Positions 18,062 to 26,501 of a DNA stretch of 39,531 bases are shown here, one piece after another. The notes below the pieces were generated by a model, which ran no database searches, was not told where the DNA came from, and worked only from the letters and a program-made list of their open reading frames with translations. The stretch comes from Fidelibacterota bacterium. Its GTDB lineage: Bacteria; Fidelibacterota; Marinisomatia; Marinisomatales; SCKK01. A program made the translations under genes and the position numbers. Within the stretch, counting starts at the first letter, position 1. Every line of letters begins with the position of its first letter. Location of the stretch: contig SCKK01000032.1 of NCBI GenBank assembly GCA_004124475.1, positions 1 to 39,531 on the forward strand, in the 5' to 3' direction.

Positions 18062-18153
18062 TGTGTTTCAGTGTTTGAGTATTCGAGTATTCAAGTTTTC
18101 TAATGATACTGACTGAAACACCCTTACACGATAACACCTAAACACATTCTCCA
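18062..18153. repeat. Solo imperfect inverted repeat of the GTGTT-type
   Basis: The left arm (18062-18096) and right arm (18111-18153) are rich in GTGTT/AACAC words and pair imperfectly, including GTGTTT with AAACAC blocks. It resembles the arms that flank the four-helix-bundle genes further right but holds no gene. It fills the gap between the FecR and cyclase genes. Confidence 0.4.
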
Positions 18154-18194
18154 AAATAATCTTTACGAGAAACACTTAACTACTCGAATTAAAG

Positions 18195-20486
18195 ATGTCT
18201 GACCTTCTAAAACGAATAGGAATCGGCGCCGGCATCGGTCTGGTTGTGGGGCTCTTAGTGAGCTGGAGTACTCAAACGATCCCTTTTTTAAAAACAATGT
18301 TAGACGGTTATGAGTATCGTTCCTATGATTCTCGTATGAAGGCAAAGGTAGTCGGCGTTGAGGAAGCATCTATTGAGGATGTGGTGATCATTGATATTGA
18401 TCAAAACTCTATAGATGCCTTAGGGAGTTTCAGGGATTGGCCTCACGCATACCACGGTCAATTAATTGACGTCGTTACTTCCGGGAACCCCAAAGCGTTA
18501 CTTTTCGATGTCATCTTCGATCCTGAAGATTCTTATAATTTCGAATTGGTAAGCGCCTTACTTGATAACATCCCACCTGAGAATGAAGATCTCTATGAGG
18601 CAACGGAACAGTATTTAATATCTCATGATCCTGAATGGTTTATCAGTTCCACTGCTCAGAGTGATAGGGTATATCACGGACTGGTGTTCGAGCAATCTGA
18701 TTCATTAAACTTTGCATATGTGATGGCATCCGAGCCGGAAGGATACAATCCGGTAAGACATATTCTTCACCTGCCAAATGATCAGGCAATCCAATTGCCC
18801 AATGCTGAGAGATTAGGAAATACCCACCTGGCGCTATTAGACGTCGCCAAAGGAGCTGGAAGTGTTAATTTTCCTCAAGACGAGGATGGGATAAGTAGAA
18901 GAGCTCCCACTGCTATCTATTTTGAAGGACCTCAACATACATATCCCTCTCTATCTTTGGCGGCGGTGCGGGATATTCTTGACATTCCCCAGGATGGCTT
19001 CGAATATGACTTTGATGAGCATCTACTTCGGCTTCGAAATCGGGCGGGTGAGATTGTCAGGGAGATCCCAATCGATGATGAAGGTCGGATGTATGTGAAT
19101 TATTATGGATATGCCAAGACGTTTTATTATTTACCGTATAGCTACTGTTTCGATCCGGAAATGCTTCCCCCGGAATATTGGGAAGGGAAGGTTGCTATCG
19201 TAGGATCCTCACTTCCGGCACTATTCGATTTGCGGAACACCCCGGTTCAAGAGACCTTTATTGGACCGGAAATACACGCAAGCATCATTCATAGTATATT
19301 GAAAAATGAATTCGTCAAGGTGACGGACAGTCAGACAAATCTTATGGCGATTCTATTAATCAGTGTACTGCTTGGAATTATAGTTGGTATACCTCCTAAG
19401 CCACTATGGTCAGTACCTTTTCCATTAATTGGTATAGTAGGCTGGGTTATTTTTTCATACAGTCAGTTTCTCGGACAGTTGATCATGTGGGAAATTGTAA
19501 GACCCGTAATCACTATAGGATTGACATATTTAGGAATTTCTCTGTACAATTTTTTTATTGCTGAGAAAGATAAGCGTTTTCTTAAAAATACGTTTGGTGC
19601 CTATATCTCTCCGGAGCTCATCGATCAGATGTATAAAAATAAGGAGGAGCCCAAGCTTGGCGGAGACGAAGGATATCTTACCGCGTATTTCACGGACATT
19701 CAAAGTTTTTCAGCATTTTCAGAGAAACTTACCGCTTCGGATTTAGTGGAACTTTTGAACGAATATTTAACAGAGATGACCAACATTCTTATTGATAACA
19801 AGGGGACGTTGGACAAATATATAGGAGATGCCATCGTAGCTTTTTATGGCGCACCTGCTCCTGTTGAGCAACATGAATATTATGCATGTCTTACTGCAGT
19901 AAAGATGCAACAGGGTCTTACAGAGCTTCGCGAGAAATGGGCTTCCGAGAGAGATCGTTGGCCGGTGATTGTCCACCATATGCAAAATCGCATAGGTATT
20001 AATTCAGGACCCCTGGTTACAGGTAACATGGGTTCAACAACGAGGATGAGTTACACGATGATGGGAGATACGGTCAACTTAGCGGCTCGACTGGAAGCAT
20101 CGGCGAAGCAGTATGGAGTTTATATTCAAGTGGCGGAAGGAACTTATAAAGCGTGTAAGGAGAAATTTGTGTGGCGTAATCTGGATTATGTTCGTGTAAT
20201 GGGAAAAACAGAGCCAGCCCGCGTATTTGAACTCATTTGTGAAGCAGGAACCCTGACATCCGAACAGGAGAAATACTTGAAGGCTTTTCATGAAGCCCAA
20301 GACCTATATAATGCCCAGAAATGGGATAAAGCCATCGAAGCTTTTAAAGCAGCCGATGAGTTGGAAGATATGTTTCCGGGTCGGAAAACCAATCCCAGCC
20401 GCGTCTACATTCCCCGCTGTGAGCACTGGAAAGCTAACCCACCCGGGGATAACTGGGATGGGGTTTGGACGTTGACAAAGAAGTAA
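18195..20486 (+). CDS. CHASE2-domain class III adenylate/guanylate cyclase
   Basis: A 763-residue membrane protein. An N-terminal helix (residues 8-26) anchors an extracytoplasmic CHASE2 sensor domain (about 30-375, including DIDQNSIDALGSFRDWP and GPEIHASIIHSILKNEFV). Three membrane helices follow (about 385-460), then a class III cyclase domain (about 495-670). Visible catalytic features: FTDIQSFSAFSEKL and KYIGDAIVAFYGAP (two metal-binding aspartates), NRIGINSGPLVTGNMGS and MMGDTVNLAARLE (Asn/Arg of the transition state). The lysine in LDKYIGD favours ATP, so cyclic AMP is the likely product. A TPR-like tail follows (EAQDLYNAQKWDKAIEAFKA). Paired with the preceding FecR-domain gene. Confidence 0.9.
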   Translation: MSDLLKRIGIGAGIGLVVGLLVSWSTQTIPFLKTMLDGYEYRSYDSRMKAKVVGVEEASIEDVVIIDIDQNSIDALGSFRDWPHAYHGQLIDVVTSGNPKALLFDVIFDPEDSYNFELVSALLDNIPPENEDLYEATEQYLISHDPEWFISSTAQSDRVYHGLVFEQSDSLNFAYVMASEPEGYNPVRHILHLPNDQAIQLPNAERLGNTHLALLDVAKGAGSVNFPQDEDGISRRAPTAIYFEGPQHTYPSLSLAAVRDILDIPQDGFEYDFDEHLLRLRNRAGEIVREIPIDDEGRMYVNYYGYAKTFYYLPYSYCFDPEMLPPEYWEGKVAIVGSSLPALFDLRNTPVQETFIGPEIHASIIHSILKNEFVKVTDSQTNLMAILLISVLLGIIVGIPPKPLWSVPFPLIGIVGWVIFSYSQFLGQLIMWEIVRPVITIGLTYLGISLYNFFIAEKDKRFLKNTFGAYISPELIDQMYKNKEEPKLGGDEGYLTAYFTDIQSFSAFSEKLTASDLVELLNEYLTEMTNILIDNKGTLDKYIGDAIVAFYGAPAPVEQHEYYACLTAVKMQQGLTELREKWASERDRWPVIVHHMQNRIGINSGPLVTGNMGSTTRMSYTMMGDTVNLAARLEASAKQYGVYIQVAEGTYKACKEKFVWRNLDYVRVMGKTEPARVFELICEAGTLTSEQEKYLKAFHEAQDLYNAQKWDKAIEAFKAADELEDMFPGRKTNPSRVYIPRCEHWKANPPGDNWDGVWTLTKK

Positions 20487-20581
20487 GTCTCCAAACTCAT
20501 TGAAAAAGTGTTGGCTGTTTGAATGATGTGAATAGCATTTATCATTTGATTCAATCCATTCCCAATAGGAGCGATATACCA

Positions 20582-21055
20582 TTGAAAAACACAGGTAAAG
20601 CGTTTGTTGTATTACTCTTCTTTTTATTGTCAGTTATTTCTGCCCAGAAGCGTCAATTAACGAATCTTACATCCGATACGCTATTCATTGAACTGCCGGG
20701 TCATACGTCTCTCTCGGACTTGACAGGAATTGGTGTTGTTGATAATCGGTATACGAAGGGGCCGGTAATTGGCGTCTACCAAATCACCAGATGGCTGTAT
20801 ATTCCAGTTGACCGGTATCTTGTTCTTCCAGATTCGCTGGCTACTGTTTTCACGACATTCCTATCAGGCGATGCGCCATCAGGGTCATCGCAAATCGTCA
20901 TCGATCATCTGACTATTTGGTATAATAAGAGATCGATGTTCGGTAAAGGGCGGATGCTAAACGCATATACAAGATTTGTGAATGATCAGGGAAAAACAAT
21001 TGAGTTGCCTGTCTGCCCCGTCTGGCGACGGGCAGGCGACCAGGCAGGCACTTAA
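20582..21055 (+). CDS. Small secreted protein, C-terminus recoded by a repeat
   Basis: The frame is open from a TTG at 20519, but AGGAG at 20566-20570 precedes a TTG at 20582 that yields a proper signal peptide (KNTGKAFVVLLFFLLSVISA). That start gives about 157 residues. The mature part has no family motif that I recognise. The last 15 codons (CPVWRRAGDQAGT) lie inside a palindromic repeat at 21006-21050, so the native C-terminus has been replaced or truncated. It may be the third gene of the FecR-cyclase transcript (95 bases after the cyclase stop), but this is not shown. Confidence 0.5.
   Translation: MKNTGKAFVVLLFFLLSVISAQKRQLTNLTSDTLFIELPGHTSLSDLTGIGVVDNRYTKGPVIGVYQITRWLYIPVDRYLVLPDSLATVFTTFLSGDAPSGSSQIVIDHLTIWYNKRSMFGKGRMLNAYTRFVNDQGKTIELPVCPVWRRAGDQAGT
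21006..21050. repeat. Palindromic GCCTG-rich repeat
   Basis: TGCCTG (21006-21011) pairs with CAGGCA at the 3' end (21045-21050), and an inner CTGCCC/CGTC arm pairs with GACG/GGGCAG. It is much richer in G+C than its AT-rich surroundings and overlaps the end of the preceding reading frame. The following 319 bases up to 21374 hold no gene that I can support. Confidence 0.6.
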
Positions 21056-21374
21056 TAGTTGAATTCAAGTAACCATTTTAAATAGGAAGGTATCTGATCA
21101 GATAAAATTTCCTTCTGTTTTAAAAAAGGAACATAATGATTATGAATTTTATCAGGTATTTTTTTCATATGGTATTTAACATACGCTGGATAAAATACAT
21201 ATTGTCTTATTAAGCAGATTTGGATAACATTCACATTATATGAAAATATTTACCAAAAATACAATATTTTTATTAATTTTTGATTTGATATTTCGTATAA
21301 ATTTAATATCCAGAAAAACAACTTACTTATAGGTTAGAAGAATAACTGAATTGAGATAATCGTATGGAGTGTTC

Positions 21375-22334
21375 ATGAAGAAGTTTATTAAATTTTTTAT
21401 TCCTATTGTCGATGTTTTTTTATCTCCCTTTGTCTACCCTAGTGCTTTTTTGCTCAAAATTATTAGACGTGCAGGCGTTCACAGGCTTCCATTTTGCAAA
21501 AAAGTTCTTTTGAATGTCGGAGTATTTCCAATCAGGAATCATTACCATGAGCCACTCTTTGATGAACGGGAAATCAGATATCCATTATCTGAAAATCGAA
21601 GGCTTCCGGGCATAGATTGGAATGTAACTGAACAGTTAACAATACTGGCGAGTTTTAATTTCAATGAAGAACTAAATAACATTCCGACTTCGAAAGTGGA
21701 TGATTTAACTTTTTATATGAGTAACCGAGCTTTTTCATCGGGTGATGCTGAATATTGGTATAGCCTTATTAGATTAAAGAAGCCGAAGAGAATCATCGAG
21801 ATTGGAAGTGGCAATTCCACATTAATGGCAATGAAGGCCATTGCAAGAAATAAGAAAGAGACAACAAGTTACAAATGCAAACATATTTGTATTGAGCCAT
21901 ATCGAAGGCCGTGGCTCGAAAAATCTGGTGTTTCAGTCATACGTCAAAAGGTTGAGGATGTTAATAGCAATTTATTCTCAGAGCTAGGTGAGAACGATAT
22001 CCTTTTTATCGATTCGTCTCATATCATAAGGCCTCAGGGTGATGTTCTTTTCGAATATCTTCAATTGCTTCCTACTTTACAAAGAGGAGTTATTGTACAC
22101 ATTCATGATATTTTTTCTCCCAAAGACTATCCAGATGAATGGGTTAAAGAAAAGGTCAGATTCTGGAATGAGCAGTATTTGCTAGAAGCTTTTTTAACAT
22201 CCAATAGAGATTGGAAAATCATCGGTGCGCTGAATTACTTACACCACAATCATTACGAAAAACTCAAGGATAAATGTCCATTCCTGACAAGTGATAGAGA
22301 GCCAGGATCTTTTTATATCCAAAAAATTGCATGA
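21375..22334 (+). CDS. Class I SAM-dependent methyltransferase-like protein
   Basis: The ATG at 21375 follows GGAG at 21366-21369. The product is about 319 residues. Residues about 130-145 read KPKRIIEIGSGNSTLMAMKA, the glycine-rich SAM-binding motif, followed by ICIEPYRRPWLEKSGV (acidic residue of motif II) and ENDILFIDSSHII and GVIVHIHDIFSPKDYPDEWV. This is the Methyltransf_24-like layout seen in surface-polysaccharide and natural-product clusters. A basic hydrophobic N-terminus (KKFIKFFIPIVDVFLSPFVY) may contact the membrane. The acceptor substrate is unknown. Low G+C content compared with neighbours suggests transfer. Confidence 0.75.
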   Translation: MKKFIKFFIPIVDVFLSPFVYPSAFLLKIIRRAGVHRLPFCKKVLLNVGVFPIRNHYHEPLFDEREIRYPLSENRRLPGIDWNVTEQLTILASFNFNEELNNIPTSKVDDLTFYMSNRAFSSGDAEYWYSLIRLKKPKRIIEIGSGNSTLMAMKAIARNKKETTSYKCKHICIEPYRRPWLEKSGVSVIRQKVEDVNSNLFSELGENDILFIDSSHIIRPQGDVLFEYLQLLPTLQRGVIVHIHDIFSPKDYPDEWVKEKVRFWNEQYLLEAFLTSNRDWKIIGALNYLHHNHYEKLKDKCPFLTSDREPGSFYIQKIA

Positions 22335-22478
22335 TTTAGCCTTCAACCTAATTCATATATGGTCACCTGCGGGTAAAGGACATTCTCTAAAACATATTCT
22401 CACTATTACTATCACTATGATTTGTTAAACCATTTTATTAAATTAAAATTCATTCATTTTAAAATATGGAGGTTTAAG

Positions 22479-23801
22479 ATGAGTTTCGAAAATGTCAAGG
22501 ACCATGGTGCAGTAGGGGATGGGGTAGCAGATGACGCTAGTGCGATTAATAATGCAATAGGTGCCGCCAGCACAAGCGACGCACGAGTAGTACTTTTTCC
22601 GGCAGGGACCTACCTAATAAAGTCGTCAATAAATGTCAACGTGTTTGGTCTGAAAATAATAGGCGCGGGCCACTCATCCAATTATAGTGGAATATTGTTA
22701 GGTAGAACTAGAATTTTAAAGGATGGAAATTTTGATGGTATAAGAGTTACTGTAGGATCGGTAGAGATTGAAGGGATTCATGTGGATGGAAAATCGGGCA
22801 ACGGTGGGGATGGCATATCGATCGAAGAGACAAGATGCGTTCTAACAGATGTCACCATAAGTAACCAAGGAAACGACGGTTTACGAATAGGCAAGAATTC
22901 AAATAATAATAATCTTTGGAGACTATATAATGTGTTATGCCTCAATAACAGTAAACATGGAATTTTTATTCATGATGACGGCGCTGGTTTGCCGAATGCA
23001 AATACGGGTGTTGTAGTTGGCTTGGACTTGAGAGATAACACAGTAGATGGCTTAAGATTAGATAATTGCATCGATAACCAGTTCTTTGGACTACATGCTG
23101 CAGGCAATGGCGGTTATGGAATCAAGATAACCGGGAATTCAGAAGGTCACAATTTCTTTTTCCCATATCTCGAAAATAACACCTTAGGCAATGGCATCAT
23201 GGAAAACGGAAGTAGAGACAATTTGGTTTTTGGCGTCAGAAGAGCAGCAGATGATGACTGGACGGATAATGGAGATGATAACTTTATATTAGGTAGAAAT
23301 CGCTCTCATAATCTTATGTTTCATGGTAAAGGAAACATATCTTTCAAAGATCTGCACATTACTCATGAGGTTGTATCAGGATTATGGAAACTACATCAAG
23401 ATAGCTCTACTAGAAGTTTACAATTAGATTTAGTTGGTACAAATGGAAATGGGGATGTAGAGATTGTTACTAGTGGCACAGGAACAACAAACCTAAATAT
23501 AAAAGATGGCGGTCTGAAAATCGGTGACGGCTCATTGATTAAGAAATACTTGATAGCGACAAAAGCCTACAACATACCAAGCCTAAGCCATGAACAGGTC
23601 AATCATACTACTGTAACTGTAAATGGGGTAGCTGTCGGTGATTTGGCGTTGGCGACGATATCATCAATAACCACACAAAATATTCTCATTAATGCTCATG
23701 TAGAATCAGCAAATACGGTTCGTGTTATATTTAGAAATGTTTCGGGTAGCACCATTAATCCAGGATCAGGCACAATACGTGTAGGAGTGTTGAAACATTA
23801 A
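22479..23801 (+). CDS. Pectate-lyase-superfamily right-handed beta-helix protein
   Basis: The ATG at 22479 is preceded by GGAGG at 22468-22472. The 440-residue product begins with the Pectate_lyase_3 pattern (VKDHGAVGDGVADDASAINN), then VLFPAGTYLI and IIGAGHSS, and continues as beta-helix coils (GDGISIEET, NDGLRIGKNSNNNNL). A C-terminal beta-rich domain (last 100 residues) resembles the end domains of phage tail spikes. There is no signal peptide and no sorting domain, unlike most secreted polysaccharide lyases of this group. It may be a cytoplasmically made phage-type structural protein or an enzyme exported by another route. The preceding methyltransferase gene suggests a glycan-related locus. 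Confidence 0.75.
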   Translation: MSFENVKDHGAVGDGVADDASAINNAIGAASTSDARVVLFPAGTYLIKSSINVNVFGLKIIGAGHSSNYSGILLGRTRILKDGNFDGIRVTVGSVEIEGIHVDGKSGNGGDGISIEETRCVLTDVTISNQGNDGLRIGKNSNNNNLWRLYNVLCLNNSKHGIFIHDDGAGLPNANTGVVVGLDLRDNTVDGLRLDNCIDNQFFGLHAAGNGGYGIKITGNSEGHNFFFPYLENNTLGNGIMENGSRDNLVFGVRRAADDDWTDNGDDNFILGRNRSHNLMFHGKGNISFKDLHITHEVVSGLWKLHQDSSTRSLQLDLVGTNGNGDVEIVTSGTGTTNLNIKDGGLKIGDGSLIKKYLIATKAYNIPSLSHEQVNHTTVTVNGVAVGDLALATISSITTQNILINAHVESANTVRVIFRNVSGSTINPGSGTIRVGVLKH

Positions 23802-23987
23802 AATTAAGAAGGTTTCTGAGATTACGGGAGACAGCGGACCTCGAACTCGGTTTGATAAAATTTCCTTCTAACACTGTCTTGAGCTAACAGAGGGTTCCTG
23901 CTTTTGGGCTGGTTTTGAGGCCCTCTTTAAACTTCATTTTAAACAGCAGCTTAAGTGCTCTTAAATCCTCTGCAGCTCAGACTCACG

Positions 23988-24239
23988 TTAGGTAGCTAAT
24001 TTACTTAAATTTAGGCTTCTTGTACTCTTTCCCTGACTTCGATTGAACGCCAGAGGTAATAAATAGTAGGAATGACCAACAAAGTCAGGATCGTTGATGT
24101 GACCATTCTCTCCCACCATGGCCACAGCCCCATACTTGTGCTCTAACGCCTCTACATGCTTAATCTTATCCTCAGGCTTGAGATCTGCCCTTAACTCATC
24201 TATTCCGAGTTCTCTGGCTGTTGCCCTGCTCCCGACCAG
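23988..24239 (-). pseudogene. Fragment of a heavy-metal P-type ATPase
   Basis: Read on the minus strand from 24239, the frame gives TARELGIDELRADLKPEDKI, KHVEALEHKYGAVAMVGE, then NGHINDPDF, and stops at 23988-23990. This matches the ATP-hinge region of P1B-type metal ATPases, where GVAMVGDGINDAP is expected. The hinge is altered (GENGHINDPD), the N-terminal and membrane parts are missing, and the downstream reading does not resemble the family. It is a degraded remnant of about 84 codons. The rest of the stretch 23802-24413 holds no other gene. Confidence 0.6.
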
Positions 24240-24387
24240 ACAGAAGAGGTATATATTCCTCCGTACCCTGACGAACTGTACTTCGAGGAGTGTGCGGCCA
24301 TCATGGAATATAACCCTGGCATTTCCCGGCCGTAGGGTAAAAGGAAAGCAAACAGTCCTTCACAGACCTAAAATTTACCTGCAAAAT

Positions 24388-24404
24388 GTATAACAACGTT
24401 ATAC
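24388..24404. promoter_or_regulatory. Palindromic operator before the ribbon-helix-helix gene
   Basis: GTATAAC-AAC-GTTATAC is a perfect 7-bp inverted repeat with a 3-base spacer, ending 9 bases before the ATG at 24414. Its position and symmetry fit autorepression by the small DNA-binding protein encoded next to it. Confidence 0.55.
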
Positions 24405-24413
24405 TATACAACC

Positions 24414-24578
24414 ATGGAAACCAAAGATGAATTTATCGCTCTTCGTCTATCCCCATCTCTCAAGAAATCCTTAGAAGTGCTTGCTGAAGCCGATCGCCTC
24501 AGCTTATCGGACTACCTCCGCATTGTGTTAGAAGACCACATATCACACAAGGGCAAGAAAAAAAGACGGGGGAAGTAA
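24414..24578 (+). CDS. Small ribbon-helix-helix DNA-binding protein
   Basis: A 54-residue product too short to be found by most length cut-offs. It reads METKDEFIALRLSPSLKKSL, then EVLAEADRLSLSDYLRIVLE and a lysine/arginine-rich tail. An N-terminal strand (FIALRLS), a first helix (PSLKKSLEVLAEADRL) and a second helix starting with SLSDYLR match the CopG/Arc/MetJ-type fold. Such dimers bind short palindromes, and one sits directly upstream. No toxin partner was found downstream, so it is an orphan regulator or a remnant of a mobile element, consistent with the neighbouring ATPase remnant. About 280 bases after it (24579-24857) hold only the possible marR regulatory repeat. Confidence 0.65.
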   Translation: METKDEFIALRLSPSLKKSLEVLAEADRLSLSDYLRIVLEDHISHKGKKKRRGK

Positions 24579-24720
24579 GATTGTACACATATTCTCAAAG
24601 AGGGACAAGAAGCGCGTCCGGTGGTACGGTCGTGGGGATTAGGGAACACACCGCTTTTTTGCCGACAGTCTTCACATAAATCTACTGCTATATTATCATG
24701 AATTTCCTACTTAGTCTTGA

Positions 24721-24776
24721 TTCGCATGAAAATTTTAATTATATTGTTTGTATGCGAAATATATGTATACGAACTA
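24721..24776. promoter_or_regulatory. Candidate operator region upstream of marR and the bcr operon
   Basis: TTCGCAT (24721-24727) and ATGCGAA (24752-24758) form a perfect 7-bp inverted repeat 24 bases apart. A second half site, TATACGAA (24766-24773), repeats TATGCGAA. MarR-family proteins often bind such symmetric sites near their own promoter. Site use is inferred; no experimental motif is known to me for this protein. Confidence 0.4.
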
Positions 24777-24857
24777 ATCTTTCTACTTCATTTCTGGCAG
24801 TTGACCGTTCCATCTTTGGTATGGAAGCAAATAAAGTAAAAATTCAAAGATTCGAAC

Positions 24858-25286
24858 ATGACGCATCTTGAAGATAGTTTAGGATTTATTCTTGTTCGTG
24901 CAGCAAGAGGGATGAAACGGGCGCTGGACAGCGAGCTTTCAGGAATTGGTATCACAGCATCTCAACACGCTGTACTCAGCGCTCTTGGTCATGAGGATGG
25001 TCTGTCACTTACACAGATCGCCAATCGAATATTTTTAGATAACCCAGCCACCACGGGATTGGTGGACCGATTGGAAAAGGACAGTCTTGTGGAACGACAA
25101 CGGATTTCTACTGATCGCCGAGTGATCAACATTTATCTTACCAAGAAAGGAAACAACCTCCTTAGCATAATAGACAACATAGCGACAAATATTGATCGGA
25201 ATATTACAAGTGTACTATCACAAAGTGAGCTAACCACTCTCAGGGATTTTTTAATTCGTATCTGGGACAAATCAAATAATCGGTAG
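24858..25286 (+). CDS. MarR-family transcriptional regulator of the aromatic cluster
   Basis: A 142-residue protein with the winged-helix MarR layout: an N-terminal dimerisation helix, GITASQHAVLSAL, LSLTQIANRIFLDNPATTGL (recognition helix), VDRLEKDSLVERQRISTDRR (wing) and a C-terminal helix. MarR-type regulators control anaerobic benzoate genes in other bacteria, for example BadR of Rhodopseudomonas, usually responding to an aromatic CoA thioester or acid. Here the gene ends 25 bases before bcrC on the same strand, so it is probably the first gene of the same operon and may regulate itself. Its effector is unknown. The inverted repeat at 24721-24758 is a candidate binding site. Confidence 0.85.
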   Translation: MTHLEDSLGFILVRAARGMKRALDSELSGIGITASQHAVLSALGHEDGLSLTQIANRIFLDNPATTGLVDRLEKDSLVERQRISTDRRVINIYLTKKGNNLLSIIDNIATNIDRNITSVLSQSELTTLRDFLIRIWDKSNNR

Positions 25287-25311
25287 CTGATAATTTCATC
25301 TCCATGCATAT

Positions 25312-26496
25312 ATGACTGGCAACAAAAACACGTTTGAGGAATTGGAGGAAGCTTTGAAGTTTGGGTGGTCTCTTCTGGATGACCTTAACTTTCAGTACAT
25401 ATCTGATTGGAAAAATGATAATCCAAGTCGTCAAGCAATTGGGTATTTTCCTATTTATGTTCCCAGGGAGATTATTCATGCCGCCGGTATGCTGCCGGTA
25501 GGATTGTTCGGTGGAGGTAGCCATCTTCAGGTGATCAAAGGGGATGCATATTTTCAGTCGTATATTTGTCATCTCCCAAGAAGTGTGATTGAAATGGCGT
25601 TAGATGGAAATTACGCAGACATTGATGGTTTCATCTTTCCATCAATATGTGATGTCATCCGCAACCTATCCGGGGTTTTCAAAATTATTATTCCAGGAAA
25701 GTTCATCAAATATCTTGATTATCCACAAAACTTTGATTGGGGTGTTGGGGGGGAGTTTTATTCTCTTGAACTTTGGAAGTTGCAACAGGAATTATTTGAG
25801 CTGAATGGGATTCAGGTTTCATCAAGGGATTTGAATCACTCTATAATACTGTATAATAAGAATCGTCGATTAATTTCACAGTTGCAGAACATACGTAGTG
25901 CAACCCCATGGAAAATCTCAACAGCCGATTTCTATGCTGTCATGCGTGCGGGCTATGTCATATCTGTGGAGGATCATAACAATTATCTCGAAAATGTTAT
26001 TACTCTTTTGGGACAGATAGAGTGTGAGCCGGAAGATAAAATTCGGGTGATCATTACCGGATCATTTTGCGAGCAACCTCCCATGGGAATGATTAAAACC
26101 ATAGAAAATGCAGGTTGCTATATTGTGGATGACGACTTTCAACTCGGCGCCATGTGGATTGTAGGGGATATAATTGATGTGTCTAATGATCCTATGCAAG
26201 CGCTTGCCAGAGCCTATTTAGAGCAGAGAGTTCTCTCATCAAGTGTATACGATAGTGATGGATCAAAAGGGAATTTTCTCGCTCGGTTGGTGAAAAAACA
26301 CAAAGCAGACGGTGTGATCTTCTGTGCTCCCAGTTTTTGTGATCCGGCGCTTCTGGACAGACCAGAACTTGAAAAGACTATGGATAAATATCACATCAAA
26401 CATATTAGTTTTCGTTATCACGAAAATCTTGGGCAGTTCCAGGTTATTAAAGAGCAGGTAGGTACTTTTTCCGATTCCATCAAATTATGGGCATGA
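25312..26496 (+). CDS. bcrC: Benzoyl-CoA reductase subunit C (class I)
   Basis: A 394-residue protein of the HgdB/BcrB/BcrC (2-hydroxyacyl-CoA dehydratase D-component) family. Diagnostic stretches for BcrC/BzdN: YFPIYVPREIIHAAGMLPVG, DGFIFPSICDVIRNLSG, ITGSFCEQPPMGMIKTIENA, GCYIVDDDFQLGAM and FCAPSFCDPALLDRPELEK. Cysteines at residues 86, 113, 253, 269, 338 and 343 include candidate ligands of an iron-sulfur cluster. With BcrB it forms the substrate-binding half that reduces benzoyl-CoA to cyclohexa-1,5-diene-1-carbonyl-CoA. It is the first enzyme gene of the cluster, 25 bases after marR. The ATG at 25312 lacks a strong ribosome binding site, so translation may be coupled to marR. Confidence 0.93.
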   Translation: MTGNKNTFEELEEALKFGWSLLDDLNFQYISDWKNDNPSRQAIGYFPIYVPREIIHAAGMLPVGLFGGGSHLQVIKGDAYFQSYICHLPRSVIEMALDGNYADIDGFIFPSICDVIRNLSGVFKIIIPGKFIKYLDYPQNFDWGVGGEFYSLELWKLQQELFELNGIQVSSRDLNHSIILYNKNRRLISQLQNIRSATPWKISTADFYAVMRAGYVISVEDHNNYLENVITLLGQIECEPEDKIRVIITGSFCEQPPMGMIKTIENAGCYIVDDDFQLGAMWIVGDIIDVSNDPMQALARAYLEQRVLSSSVYDSDGSKGNFLARLVKKHKADGVIFCAPSFCDPALLDRPELEKTMDKYHIKHISFRYHENLGQFQVIKEQVGTFSDSIKLWA

Positions 26497-26501
26497 ATAT
26501 T

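Noticed and set aside
23880-23935. Possible tRNA-like or integrase attachment site
   Set aside because: No cloverleaf can be drawn and no flanking direct repeat was found.
24118-24393. A 91-codon plus-strand frame opposite the P-type ATPase remnant
   Set aside because: The minus strand carries recognisable ATPase motifs, while this frame has no recognisable pattern and starts within the remnant.
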